Below are positions 9,052 to 17,259 of a stretch of DNA of 64,000 nt, piece after piece; within the stretch, counting starts at the first letter, position 1, and the number at the start of each line of letters is the position of its first letter. The notes under the pieces were generated by a model, which made no database searches, was not told the DNA's origin, and worked only from the letters and a program-made list of their open reading frames with translations. Origin of the DNA: Mycobacterium sp. 852013-50091_SCH5140682 (GTDB lineage Bacteria > Actinomycetota > Actinomycetes > Mycobacteriales > Mycobacteriaceae); assembly GCF_001665685.1 (NCBI RefSeq), contig NZ_LZTB01000044.1, positions 82,010 through 146,009 on the forward strand. Direction: 5' to 3'. The position numbers and the translations under genes were made by a program.

Positions 9052-9504
9052 TCAGATAGGGGTTCCGTAGGGTGTCGTCTTACCGGTGTGCCATGGGCCG
9101 ACGCCGGAGACCCGCGTGATATCAACAGTGACGAGGAGATGTCCATCTTCGTTCAGCTCGAATCTGGGCGCGCCTGTGTACTTGTGGAACAGCTGGTCCA
9201 TGAATCTCTGGCCACGTTCGGGATCGTTGTCGATCGACGCGATGCCGTCGATGAGCAGATGTCGGGTTAGTCCGCTTTCGAGCTTTTGATTGTCCTGGAT
9301 CGAGAGGATGCATTTCGGGTCGCGTGCGAGGTTCTTTCCCTTGACCCGCCACGGGGGTGTTCCGAACTGGATCTGCCCGTCATCAGTCACGTCGATCCAG
9401 ATGAAGGAAACATGCGGGCGGCCGTTGGGTCGCATCGTCACCAGATGGGCGCAAGGGCGTGACTCGATGAGAGCACGGGCCTCTGGATGAAGGTCATAAG
9501 CCAT
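9052..9504 (-). CDS. PPOX-class F420/FMN-dependent split-barrel protein
   Basis: A 150-residue pyridoxamine-5-phosphate-oxidase-like split beta-barrel. Conserved family segments are visible: AHLVTMRPNGRPHVSFIWID (about 19-38), FGTPPWRVKGKNLARDP (47-63) and KYTGAPRF (about 109-116). This pattern fits the TIGR03618-type family, whose mycobacterial members often use F420 for reduction. It lies downstream of the leftward acetoacetate decarboxylase-like gene with its own 197-nt leader. It could reduce an enone or act as a flavin sequestering protein. Confidence 0.75.
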   Translation of the reverse strand: MAYDLHPEARALIESRPCAHLVTMRPNGRPHVSFIWIDVTDDGQIQFGTPPWRVKGKNLARDPKCILSIQDNQKLESGLTRHLLIDGIASIDNDPERGQRFMDQLFHKYTGAPRFELNEDGHLLVTVDITRVSGVGPWHTGKTTPYGTPI

Positions 9505-9550
9505 CGTTGTCTACCTTTCGAAGTATTTACCCGACGTGAACGCCCAATAA

Positions 9551-9570
9551 CTTGAACCACTTTGGCCAAG
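9551..9570 (-). promoter_or_regulatory. Repeated element upstream of the split-barrel gene
   Basis: CTTGAACCACTTTGGCCAAG lies 47-66 nt before the split-barrel start. A close variant occurs at 11997-12016 upstream of the SDR gene (shared skeleton TTGA-CC-CTTTGG-CAAG). A second shared motif, CGAGTCA(T/C)GTTGAA, occurs at 9635-9648 and 11974-11987. Shared elements before two genes of the same cluster suggest a common regulator, possibly the LysR protein encoded at 14205. Confidence 0.35.
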
Positions 9571-9701
9571 AGAGAGGCTGCCGTCGCGACAGTGTCCGGC
9601 GGAATGTGGACTTCGGATACCGCCTGGTGATCAACGAGTCATGTTGAACGCCGGCGATGCAATGCGTCGGGCGGGGAACTGGACTGCTGGCACCGACGAC
9701 C

Positions 9702-10436
9702 TCACAGGATTTCGGCTACGGTGAACGGCGCCCAAGTGATGTCGCCGTAGAGGACGCTGACCACCTCCGGGTCCGAGCCGGGGGCAAGCGCCGCCGCGGG
9801 GTGATCGCCGCCGAAGAGCCATTCGATCGACTTGACCTGTGCCTCCTTCACGGCAGCGACGAACGGTACCGCTACCCGTGCAATCTGTTCGGGATCGTGT
9901 GGGCCGGCGAAGGTCGTGAAGTAGTTCAGGTGTCCGCCGATCGTTGCCAACCGGTCGGTACCGACAGACGAGGTCGTTCTTACGACAACTTTGTCGTCCA
10001 CGTAGAGCTCCTGGACCAGTTCGCCGGGACGGGGTTCGGTGTGCTTCACCCATCCGACGTCCGCGCGGTTCCCACATGACGCCATGGCAAAGGACCGCAT
10101 GCCTTCCGACTCCAGCCAGTGATGTGCGAAGAAGCGGCCATGCGCAGTTGTATTGCCATCGCTTGTCTGTGTGTCGTAGCCGCTGACTTCTGGAGCGATA
10201 TAGCCGCAGGAGAGTCGCCCGTATGTTCCCATCCCCGAAGAGAGGCCGGGATCCTCGGCGGCCCAGAGGTTGAGTAGCACGATCCCGTCGGGATGAGGTT
10301 CCAACGTGCTCGGGAGAGCCTGCCGCGTTGCGGCCGGATCCGCCGGCCGGTACCCGATGATCATCATTCGGGCGTCCTTGACGATCTCTCGAGGAAGCGG
10401 GATGGTGCCCGGGCCGGCAAGGGTTTCAACGCTCAT
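9702..10436 (-). CDS. Acetoacetate decarboxylase-family protein
   Basis: Protein of 244 residues resembling the acetoacetate decarboxylase (ADC) superfamily, PF06314. The open barrel typical of the family can be followed through IVLLNLWAAED, GYIAPEVSG, GRFFAHHWLESEGM and the C-terminal LYGDITWAPFTVAEIL. Family members decarboxylate beta-keto acids through a Schiff-base lysine or act as hydratase-aldolases. A catalytic lysine cannot be assigned here with confidence. ATG at 10436 has GAGAGGA upstream and overlaps the VOC gene stop by 4 nt (ATGA), so the two are translationally coupled. Confidence 0.68.
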   Translation of the reverse strand: MSVETLAGPGTIPLPREIVKDARMMIIGYRPADPAATRQALPSTLEPHPDGIVLLNLWAAEDPGLSSGMGTYGRLSCGYIAPEVSGYDTQTSDGNTTAHGRFFAHHWLESEGMRSFAMASCGNRADVGWVKHTEPRPGELVQELYVDDKVVVRTTSSVGTDRLATIGGHLNYFTTFAGPHDPEQIARVAVPFVAAVKEAQVKSIEWLFGGDHPAAALAPGSDPEVVSVLYGDITWAPFTVAEIL

Positions 10437-11002
10437 GGGATTTCCTCTCGAAGGTCAGCTTGTCCGTTGTTCCACTCCTGCGTCGGCACGAGCAGTCGTG
10501 CATCAGTGGTGGCCTCGTACGGGAGGTCATGGGCGGGGCGTGACACCAGTTCCAGCAGCAGCCCGATAGGTGTTCGGACGTACAGGATTGTCATGCCGGC
10601 ATGAGGCACGTTTTCTAGCAGGATCGGGTCGCCACACGCGCTGCATCCGTGCTCTTGCAGGTACCGCATCGCTTGGTCGATGTCACTGACGTGAATCGCT
10701 AGGTGGGACGCTCCGACATCACTGTTCAGCGGCCACACCACCTCACGGTTCGCGGTACTCCATTGAATGAACTCCACCACCTGAGTCGCACCGAGCCTGA
10801 CGAGCGCAAGAGATGCCGAGGCCCGAGCATCGACATCGAAATGCGTAGACATCCAGTCGCCCGAGGCATCGCAGAAAGGGCCGGCCCTGAGAATCTCTCG
10901 ACCCCCGAGAACCTCGACGCAGAAGGACACGGCGGCATCCAGGTCGTGAACCGACCAACCGATATGGTCGACATTGGTTGCGGTAGGAATAGATTGGGTC
11001 AT
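10433..11002 (-). CDS. VOC-superfamily (glyoxalase/dioxygenase-fold) protein
   Basis: Protein of 189 residues with a glyoxalase/bleomycin-resistance fold. VDHIGWSVHDLDAAVSFCVEVLGG at the N terminus supplies the first His of the metal site, SHLAIHVSDIDQAMRYLQEHG starts the second module, and TPIGLLLELVSRP carries the terminal Glu. These residues fit a metal-dependent isomerase, epimerase or dioxygenase. Methylmalonyl-CoA epimerase-like or lactoylglutathione-lyase-like roles are both possible. The start at 11002 is chosen because the fold begins 10 residues later. Confidence 0.75.
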   Translation of the reverse strand: MTQSIPTATNVDHIGWSVHDLDAAVSFCVEVLGGREILRAGPFCDASGDWMSTHFDVDARASASLALVRLGATQVVEFIQWSTANREVVWPLNSDVGASHLAIHVSDIDQAMRYLQEHGCSACGDPILLENVPHAGMTILYVRTPIGLLLELVSRPAHDLPYEATTDARLLVPTQEWNNGQADLREEIP

Positions 11003-11108
11003 CACATGTACATCCAGTTCCAATTCTATCGTCAGCGAGACCGCGCGCCACACAGATAGCGATCGGGCTTTCGAGTTTCGATCCTATTGGTATGTAATCG
11101 TTTTCGTG

Positions 11109-11897
11109 TCAAACGGTCGGAATGCTGCCACCGTTCACCGTGTATTCGGCACCTGTGACGAATGATGCGAGTGGGCTCGCGAGGAATATGTTGACCGCGG
11201 CTACTTCCGCTACCGTGCCGAGTCGGGCGAGCGGAAGTTTGCGAACATTGACGGCAAAGTGTTCGATTGCAGCCTCCTTCTCCATCCCGAAGGACTCAGC
11301 TACAGAATCGCCGAATCCGCCCGGCCGGTCCCACATTGGTGTGCGTACAGGGCCTGGACTGACGGTGTTGGCGCGGATTCCAGCACCACCAAATTCAATC
11401 GACAGCGTCTTCATGAACATCAGGATCGCCGCTTTGGACACGTTGTACTCGGCGAAGAAGGGGTCAGGCATTCGGCCGGCGTCGGAGGCAACGCTGACGA
11501 TCGATCCCCCGTTGGCGGCTTTCATGTGAGGCACCACTTCGCGGCACATCCGCACGATGCTCAGAAAGTTGACGTCGAGCGTGCGCCTCCAATCGGCGTC
11601 TGTTCCCTCGAGTGAGCTGCTACGGACTGGCGCGATCCCGGCACAGCAGATCAGGGCGTCGATGGAGCCGAACGCCTCCAGCGCTGCAGCTGTCACGGCC
11701 GAGGCTGAGTGTGAATCTGTGAGGTCGCACTGGAACGACCGGAGCCGCGGGTCCTGTCGAGGGGCCAGCGGGGCGACGTCAAGATCCGCCGCCAGGACGT
11801 TGGCGCCTTCGGCAAGCAGCTGATTCGCTGTTTCCAGCCCGATGCCTGACGCCCCGCCGGTGACGATCGCCGTCTTCCCTGAAAGCAAGTAGTCCAT
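11109..11897 (-). CDS. Short-chain dehydrogenase/reductase
   Basis: Classical SDR of 262 residues. The cofactor motif TGGASGIG lies at about 13-20, CCAGIAP at about 88-94 corresponds to the NNAG motif with Asn replaced by Cys, and the catalytic pair is Y-x-x-x-K in AEYNVSKAA. The Asp-containing end of strand beta2 (AADLDVAP) favours NAD over NADP. First gene of the leftward part of the 9-15 kb catabolic cluster; the next leftward gene (VOC) starts 106 nt away. Probably oxidises a hydroxyl intermediate. Confidence 0.85.
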   Translation of the reverse strand: MDYLLSGKTAIVTGGASGIGLETANQLLAEGANVLAADLDVAPLAPRQDPRLRSFQCDLTDSHSASAVTAAALEAFGSIDALICCAGIAPVRSSSLEGTDADWRRTLDVNFLSIVRMCREVVPHMKAANGGSIVSVASDAGRMPDPFFAEYNVSKAAILMFMKTLSIEFGGAGIRANTVSPGPVRTPMWDRPGGFGDSVAESFGMEKEAAIEHFAVNVRKLPLARLGTVAEVAAVNIFLASPLASFVTGAEYTVNGGSIPTV

Positions 11898-12202
11898 TTG
11901 CTATCTCCATTGATAGTGCCGTCATTCGATGACGTCCTGATAAATGCGAGCTTCGAATCTCGCATGTGATGAGCGAGTCACGTTGAAAGCTAAGTGATTT
12001 GACCCTCTTTGGCAAGTGCCGCGATATCGCGTAGTTCCGTTCATCAATTGGGGACTGCGAGCTAGAAGAACGACGAATGGCTGCCATTCAAAGATCGAAG
12101 GGCAAGTCGAAACTGCCTCGGATACGGTTGAGTGGTTGGCGGGACGGCGATGTTCGCGTCGGAACCGATTGCATCACAACGTGTTCTAGCGAGGAGGCTT
12201 GA
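11898..12202. other. Divergent regulatory region between SDR and RraA genes
   Basis: A 305-nt region with no gene. It holds motifs CGAGTCACGTTGAA (11974-11987) and ATTTGACCCTCTTTGGCAAG (11997-12016), both repeated upstream of the split-barrel gene, and GAGGAGG (12191-12197) as Shine-Dalgarno for the RraA gene. It is a logical binding region for the LysR protein encoded at 14205. Confidence 0.5.
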
Positions 12203-12952
12203 ATGACTGACCGGAGGCGCGCGGGATCTGCCAACGTGAGGTTCGACTGGGCGACGATTCACCACCCGCACCCGTCGACCGAGGCCACGACGATTGAGCG
12301 CTTCCTCGCCCTCGATGACCTGTCCAGTACCGTGTCCGATGTGCTCGACGAGCTGGGCGTCCGCGGTGCAATCCCCGCGTCATGCCTGGGTCCGTCGATG
12401 CCGAAGGAACGGATCGTCGGAAACGCCACGACGGTTCGAAACGTGGATCAGTCGCGGTCAGCGTTTGCCGCCGTGTCCGACAAGGATTGGCGCATGGCCG
12501 AAATCCTCGCCCTGAGGACCGCGCGGCCCGGGGACATCCTGGTCATTGAAGGCCTTGCCGAGGTATCCAACATGGGCGGCTTGATGGCGGCGGTAGCTAA
12601 GCGACAGGGCGTGGCGGGGGCGATAGTCGACGGCGGTGTCCGCGATCTGGGAAGGTCGCGCTCCTTGCAGTTCCCTGTGTGGTCGCGTGACCACACCCCG
12701 ATCACCGGCAAGTGGCGCAGCGTCACCACCGAGGTCAACGGAACGGTCCGGCTATGCGACATCCAGGTCACAGCCGGCGATCTCATCGTCGCCGACGAAA
12801 CCGGAATTTGCTGCATCCCGCGTGACCTCATCCACGCTGTCCTTGAGCGCGCAGAGCAGATCGCGTCGTCCGAGATTGGTTTCGATGCCCTGCTGAAGGC
12901 CGACGAGCCGGTCGATGTCCTCATCGACTATCTGTACGGCAGGACAGACTGA
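12203..12952 (+). CDS. RraA-family aldolase/decarboxylase
   Basis: Protein of 249 residues of the RraA / 4-hydroxy-4-methyl-2-oxoglutarate (HMG/CHA) aldolase family. The core motif VDGGVRD supplies the Arg that stabilises the enolate and the Asp that binds the divalent metal. GDILVIEG and GGLMAAVAKRQGVAGAIVDG precede it as in the family. Retention of R-D argues for an active class II pyruvate aldolase or oxaloacetate decarboxylase rather than the RNase-E-inhibitor role, which lacks catalysis and is irrelevant here. A strong GAGGAGG precedes the ATG. The DUF3500 gene follows after 16 nt. Confidence 0.8.
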   Translation: MTDRRRAGSANVRFDWATIHHPHPSTEATTIERFLALDDLSSTVSDVLDELGVRGAIPASCLGPSMPKERIVGNATTVRNVDQSRSAFAAVSDKDWRMAEILALRTARPGDILVIEGLAEVSNMGGLMAAVAKRQGVAGAIVDGGVRDLGRSRSLQFPVWSRDHTPITGKWRSVTTEVNGTVRLCDIQVTAGDLIVADETGICCIPRDLIHAVLERAEQIASSEIGFDALLKADEPVDVLIDYLYGRTD

Positions 12953-12968
12953 AACACTATAAGCGGCA

Positions 12969-14195
12969 ATGACCTTCGATACGTTCACCTTCCGACCACC
13001 CCGCACAGCCGCTGAGATCAGTGCGCTCGACGCGACGCGACCACTCGTCGTCGAACTGGCCGCAAAAGTTGCGGGATGGCTTGACAGTTTGTCCAGCGAG
13101 CAGCGCGCACGAGCCACTTTCGCACCTCCCGGGAAATCGGAGCATGAGCGGTTGCTTTGGTTCTACACTCCGACCGACCACGGCGGCCTCCCATTGGTCG
13201 ACCAGCGCCCGGCGCAGCATAGGCTGGCAATGCAGATTCTTGCGGCCGGACTCTCAGAGGCCGGATACGTCACCCTGGTCACGGTCATGGGCATGGAGAA
13301 CGTGCTCGACCGTTTGGAAGGGTGGTCGATGACCTTCGAGCGCGAGCGGGGCAGAGACCCCGGTATGTATTACGTGAGCGTATTCGGGTCGCCGGGTGAT
13401 CGACTGTGGGGCTGGCGATTCGGCGGTCACCATGTATCCGTCAATCAACTGATCGTCGACGGACGCGTCGTATCCACCACCCCCTTGTTCCTGGGGGCGG
13501 ACCCCGCCGCTGCGCCGTTGATCGGCAGCGTTCTGCAACCACTGGTCAGCGTGCAGGACGTTGCCCTTGATTTGATGAGATCCTTCGATCGCGATCAGCG
13601 CACGCGTGCGCTGATTCATCCACGGGCAGTGTCGGATCTTGTTGGAGCAAACCGCTCTCGGGTCTCGGAAGGCAACCAGCGGCTTCCCCTGCCCGACGTG
13701 TTCCGAGGTCGGTTCACCGACGGCATGGTGGCAGCCCAGCTCAACCACGTCAACGAAGCGATGCAGTCAGGCTCTGGCTACTCGGCCGAAGACGACGCTC
13801 AAGTCGCCTTGACCGGGGTGCCGAAAGGCCTGCCGGCAGCCGCCATGACAGCGACGCAGCGGGATGCACTGCGGATTCTGCTCGACCTGTACTTCACCCG
13901 GGCGGCCGAACCGATCGCGGAGTCGTACCGGGTTCGGTACCGGGGAGACGACCAATTGGACGCGCTGCACGTCGCGTGGGCCGGGGCCACGAATGCCGGC
14001 GAACCCCACTACTACCGTATCCAAGGCCCCAGAATCCTGATCGAGTATGACAACACCCAACGCCGCGCCAACCACGTTCACGCGGTCTGGAGGGATCCAA
14101 CGGGCGACTTCGGAGTCGACACCCTCGCCCATCATCACCACGCCGCGCATGGAGCGCTGAGGGCACACTCTCCCAGTGCGGCTCTCAACAGGTAG
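12969..14195 (+). CDS. DUF3500-family protein
   Basis: Cytoplasmic protein of 408 residues resembling DUF3500. Segments WGWRFGGHHVSVNQLIVDG (about 142-160), HYYRIQGPRILIEYDNTQ and the His-rich end DTLAHHHHAAHG are the conserved hallmark of the family, with clustered His suggesting a metal site. No biochemical function was known to me. Members recur in bacterial catabolic or secondary-metabolite clusters. Operon with the RraA gene (16-nt gap) and followed by the LysR gene 9 nt downstream, so a role in the same pathway is likely. Confidence 0.7.
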   Translation: MTFDTFTFRPPRTAAEISALDATRPLVVELAAKVAGWLDSLSSEQRARATFAPPGKSEHERLLWFYTPTDHGGLPLVDQRPAQHRLAMQILAAGLSEAGYVTLVTVMGMENVLDRLEGWSMTFERERGRDPGMYYVSVFGSPGDRLWGWRFGGHHVSVNQLIVDGRVVSTTPLFLGADPAAAPLIGSVLQPLVSVQDVALDLMRSFDRDQRTRALIHPRAVSDLVGANRSRVSEGNQRLPLPDVFRGRFTDGMVAAQLNHVNEAMQSGSGYSAEDDAQVALTGVPKGLPAAAMTATQRDALRILLDLYFTRAAEPIAESYRVRYRGDDQLDALHVAWAGATNAGEPHYYRIQGPRILIEYDNTQRRANHVHAVWRDPTGDFGVDTLAHHHHAAHGALRAHSPSAALNR

Positions 14196-14204
14196 CCTGC
14201 GGAA

Positions 14205-15128
14205 ATGGTGTCATTGCGGGCGCTGGAGTCCCTGGTGGCAGTAGCTGACCACGGATCGATCACCCGCGCCGCGGAAGCGCTGCATTCGTCGCAGCCCGCA
14301 GTGTCCCAACAGCTCGCCGCACTCGAACGTGAGACACGCACACAGTTGTTCCATCGCGAAGGGCGTGGAGTCAGGCTGACGCCCGCCGGTCGTGCGGCCC
14401 TGTCCGACGCGCGGCGGGCACTCGATGCCGCAGCTGCAGCAATGCGCTCAGCGCGCGTCGTCGGGGAAGGGGGCAGCGGGTCGTTGCGGCTCGCCTGCGC
14501 ACAAAGCCTCACGGTCACGTTCCTCGGCCCTGTGATCCAACAATGGATCCAAAGCGATCGCGCAGTGAGGTTTACGCTGCGGGAATCGACCTCAATGGAC
14601 GAGCTTGTGCAAGTGCTCGACGACGATGAGGTCGATGTGACGTTCGCTGCCGCCCCCACTTCCGTTCCTGACCGGTTCACGGTGACTCCGGTGGCAGACG
14701 AAGAGATTGTGCTGACAACAACATCGGACCATTGCCTGGCCAAACAGCCCGCAGTGCGACTCGATCAACTCGACGGCGTCCCCATCGTTCACTTCGCTCC
14801 CGAGAATGGTCTGATCTCCTGGCTTGACTATTCGCTCGCCGAGGCCGGTGTCCGTCCGGATCCGGTGATGAGAACCGCGGTGACAGCATCCGCACCACAG
14901 CTTGCCGCTACCGGGCTCGGCGTCGCCATCACGCCGATCAGCGCGGTCGGCGAGGGTTTTCCTGGAGCTGTGCGGTCCTTCTCACCGCGCTGGTTCCGCC
15001 AACTCGTGGCCATCACTCCCTCAGCGCCCGACCCGCTCGCCGCCCGCTTCATCGGCGAACTGCGGGCGCGGGGCGTGCGCGTACCTAGGGAGATTCAGCA
15101 GCAACTTGTCACCGACGTCACCGCATGA
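14205..15128 (+). CDS. LysR-family transcriptional regulator
   Basis: LTTR of 307 residues. The N-terminal winged helix-turn-helix is at about 1-60: SLRALESLVAVADHGSITRAAEALHSSQ, then SQQLAALERETRTQLFHREGRGVRLTPAG. The periplasmic-binding-protein-like effector domain covers about 85-300. It is transcribed in the same direction as, and directly after, the RraA and DUF3500 genes, which is less usual than the divergent layout. Its likely targets are the divergent promoters at 11.9-12.2 kb and the promoter at 9.5 kb, which share repeated motifs. The last 11 nt overlap the convergent nucleotidyltransferase gene. Confidence 0.88.
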   Translation: MVSLRALESLVAVADHGSITRAAEALHSSQPAVSQQLAALERETRTQLFHREGRGVRLTPAGRAALSDARRALDAAAAAMRSARVVGEGGSGSLRLACAQSLTVTFLGPVIQQWIQSDRAVRFTLRESTSMDELVQVLDDDEVDVTFAAAPTSVPDRFTVTPVADEEIVLTTTSDHCLAKQPAVRLDQLDGVPIVHFAPENGLISWLDYSLAEAGVRPDPVMRTAVTASAPQLAATGLGVAITPISAVGEGFPGAVRSFSPRWFRQLVAITPSAPDPLAARFIGELRARGVRVPREIQQQLVTDVTA

Positions 15129-15780
15129 GACGTGCGTCAGCGAGTTGCCCCAACCAGCCATGGTCGGGATAGAGCCGAGTGATCCAACCTGCGAGGCGAG
15201 CCCTGCTGGTCTCGGTCAGCCGCGGTGCGACCCGATCGAAGTCGTTTTGATCCTTGGGATCGGCGCGGCGCGCCTTGAACAGCAGCGCCACCTCGGGGAT
15301 GAGGTAGGGCATGCCGTCGCGGAAACCGATCAGCTCGCCGTAGGGCAGCGTGATCGACGGGTCTCGTCGGCACACCCACCGGTTGCCGTCGTGCGGCTCG
15401 CGGAATACGTCGAGGTGGTAGCGACCGCTCGCGGGATCTCGGCACCACGTCTGATGAAGGTCCGGATGCTCACCCGCATCGGCGTACGGCCAGAGTCGCC
15501 CGGCGCCGGCGACATCCCACTCGAAGCCCGGCAACGCGTCGGCGATCTCCGGAAAACCCCGGCGGGGAACGGCGATTTCGATGTCGGAATGAAGTCGCGG
15601 TGTGCCACCGAGATACAGGTCGATCGCCCAGCCGCCGGCCACACACCACGGGGCCTGAACGTGCGCGAGCCGCTCGGCCACCTCGCCCGGAGTCCATGGG
15701 GCCCACAGCCGGTCGAGCTCCTCGGCAGAGGGCATCCGGCCGCCGGGCGGAAGTGCATCGTGCGGTGCGGAATTCGTCAT
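15118..15780 (-). CDS. Nucleotidyltransferase of the aminoglycoside-2''-adenylyltransferase-like superfamily
   Basis: Protein of 220 residues. The motif WCVAGGWAIDLYLGG followed by RLHSDIEIAVPR (about 45-76) is the minimal nucleotidyltransferase core with two metal-binding acidic residues (D-x-E), as in AadB/PF10706-type proteins. The C-terminal region PEVALLFKARRADPKDQNDFDRV is the conserved closing helix of the same family. Such chromosomal genes are widespread and rarely give drug resistance; the natural acceptor is unknown. It starts 4 nt inside the end of the tautomerase gene (ATGA), so the pair is translationally coupled. Confidence 0.75.
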   Translation of the reverse strand: MTNSAPHDALPPGGRMPSAEELDRLWAPWTPGEVAERLAHVQAPWCVAGGWAIDLYLGGTPRLHSDIEIAVPRRGFPEIADALPGFEWDVAGAGRLWPYADAGEHPDLHQTWCRDPASGRYHLDVFREPHDGNRWVCRRDPSITLPYGELIGFRDGMPYLIPEVALLFKARRADPKDQNDFDRVAPRLTETSRARLAGWITRLYPDHGWLGQLADARLMR

Positions 15781-16103
15781 CGCGGCTCAGGGTATCTCGG
15801 CTGGGCAACGCCGAAGTTCTTGCGCAGCACGACGGCGAGCGTGCGGTATAGGAGCCGCTCGGTTTCAGTGCTTCGGCCGCGTTGGGTGAAGATCTGGACG
15901 ATGACGGTGCCTTTGGTCCGCTGGAAGTCTAGTCCGGCGTCGAGTGCGATAATTTCGTCTGACTCATGCTGGTTCACAATTTGGAACCGGTCGCGTTCAG
16001 GTATTACGAGTACGTCGATTAGCGGCTGTTGGACAGCGTCAGTGATAGCCCGGACAGCTTCGGGAGTACGGCCGCGGATCATGTCGATACGAACGAGTGG
16101 CAC
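15777..16103 (-). CDS. Tautomerase-family protein, C-terminally short
   Basis: Protein of 108 residues from the GTG at 16103, which has AAAGGAG 7 nt upstream. The catalytic Pro is residue 2 once processed (VPLVRIDMIRGRTPEAVRAITDAV). The segment VIPERDRFQIVNQH and the beta strand TVIVQIFTQRGRSTETERLLYRTLA agree with the about 130-residue tautomerase/MIF subfamily. Members usually continue with a motif rich in E-N-W-S-F-G-N-G after the last helix. Here the chain ends AQPRYPEPR soon after KNFGV, so roughly 20 residues are missing. It may be a recent truncation at the junction with the nucleotidyltransferase gene. Confidence 0.65.
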   Translation of the reverse strand: MPLVRIDMIRGRTPEAVRAITDAVQQPLIDVLVIPERDRFQIVNQHESDEIIALDAGLDFQRTKGTVIVQIFTQRGRSTETERLLYRTLAVVLRKNFGVAQPRYPEPR

Positions 16104-16530
16104 ATCAAGCTCCTTTGATTGGCCGGAGTTGTACTGGATTATCGGCCGAATTCTCGATTGCGGCGATTGTATTTTGCAGACCAACTCACTGCTCCGCTGA
16201 TCGAAAAGTGTTGGTGCGGTTGGATTGCACCTGGGTTTCGAGGCGGGTTATATCGCGCAATGATGTGAGCTGAACCTTTCAGATACCTGGCGGGAGACCG
16301 GCAGGGTGCGGTCAACGGGACGATAATTGTGTTCGCCGCCGCGACGTGGGTCCGCTTGCAATTCGTCCCCGGCTCTGGCGATGAATTACCCGCCAGCAGT
16401 TGGTCGTACAATCGAGAGATTCCCCTGGTCTCCTTGATTTCTAGACTGGCAGCTTTACCTCGGCCTGCGGAATGTCGCAGTCGGGGACAGGGTGGCGTCT
16501 GCCGAATTGCCGCCAGGTGCTGATACCGTG
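16104..16530. other. Gene-free, relatively AT-rich intergenic region
   Basis: No coding potential recognised. Contains AAAGGAG before the tautomerase GTG on the left, and near its right end AAGTTTGAAC, the operator-like motif of the neighbouring regulon. Base composition is visibly more AT-rich than flanking genes, in keeping with an accessory island. Confidence 0.45.
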
Positions 16531-16540
16531 AAGTTTGAAC
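16531..16540 (+). promoter_or_regulatory. TTTGAAC operator-like site before the TetR gene
   Basis: AAGTTTGAAC is identical to a 10-mer in the flavin reductase promoter (24804-24813), and its TTTGAAC core recurs in the permease and SDR promoters. Its position just before the TetR coding region fits autoregulation. Confidence 0.5.
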
Positions 16541-16570
16541 AGGATTTTAAACGCGCTGCGAGAAGGGCTG

Positions 16571-17188
16571 GTGGTCATTGTGCCGCGGGAGAGTCCACGG
16601 TCTGAGCCTATGAGGCTCGCGTTGCGCGAGGCTGCGTTGACCGTGGCAGCTGAGTTCGGGGTGCGTGGCGTCAACCACCGTCGGATTGCATCGACGGCGT
16701 CGGTCGCTATCGGATCGGTGAGCTATCACTACGAGAGCATCGATGAGTTGATTTTCGAGGCGTTCGCCGAATGGGTCCGCCGCCAGACGGATCGGTTTAC
16801 CCCTGCCTTTGAGGCTGCTTCGGATGAGGACAGTCTTGTGCGGGCTGTGCTCAATCACCTGCATATCATGTACGGCAATCCGCGTGATCGAATCTTGTTG
16901 TTCGAGCTGTATGCCCAGTCGGTCCGGGATCCGGTGTATCACGGGCTAGTGGAGAACTGGTCGGTCACGGCCCGGGCCGCGATCGAACGTTTGTATAGCG
17001 CACAGACGGCGCAGCAGCTTGAAGCGGTGTGGGAGGGGATCGGTGTGCAGTTGGTGATGGGTGGTTCCATTTCCGCTCCAGAGCAGGCCGAGCCCTTCAT
17101 TCGACTGGTGCTTGATCAGGAAAGTGCACCGGCGAAGGCTGGGCGGCGTGCCGCTTCTCGACGGAAGACCACAGCGCGCCTCAGTTGA
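16571..17188 (+). CDS. TetR-family regulator of the flavin monooxygenase/kinase cluster
   Basis: TetR protein of about 205 residues. The helix-turn-helix reads LREAALTVAAEFGVRGVNHRRIASTASVAIGSVSYHYESIDELI; the C-terminal ligand domain is divergent and ends in a basic tail (KAGRRAASRRKTTARLS). The start is uncertain: TTG 16535, GTG 16571 (AGAAGGG just upstream) or GTG 16580. The TTTGAAC motif at 16534-16540 would overlap the most upstream start, which favours a downstream one. It is convergent with the permease gene and is the best candidate repressor for the shared operator at 16.5, 18.95, 24.8 and 25.26 kb. Confidence 0.82.
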   Translation: MVIVPRESPRSEPMRLALREAALTVAAEFGVRGVNHRRIASTASVAIGSVSYHYESIDELIFEAFAEWVRRQTDRFTPAFEAASDEDSLVRAVLNHLHIMYGNPRDRILLFELYAQSVRDPVYHGLVENWSVTARAAIERLYSAQTAQQLEAVWEGIGVQLVMGGSISAPEQAEPFIRLVLDQESAPAKAGRRAASRRKTTARLS

Positions 17189-17201
17189 ACTGAGACGCGC
17201 T
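17173..17201. terminator. Bidirectional terminator hairpin between TetR and permease genes
   Basis: AGCGCG (17173-17178) pairs with CGCGCT (17196-17201) and CTCAG (17180-17184) with CTGAG (17190-17194) around a TTGAA loop, one mismatch in the stem. It covers the stop codon of the TetR gene and faces the 3' end of the permease gene; GAGTTTT follows on the + strand. Confidence 0.6.
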
Positions 17202-17259
17202 GCGGTGTAAGAGTTTTCGGATTTGCGCGGTCAACGAGGTGGTCTGAACGTGGAGGTGC

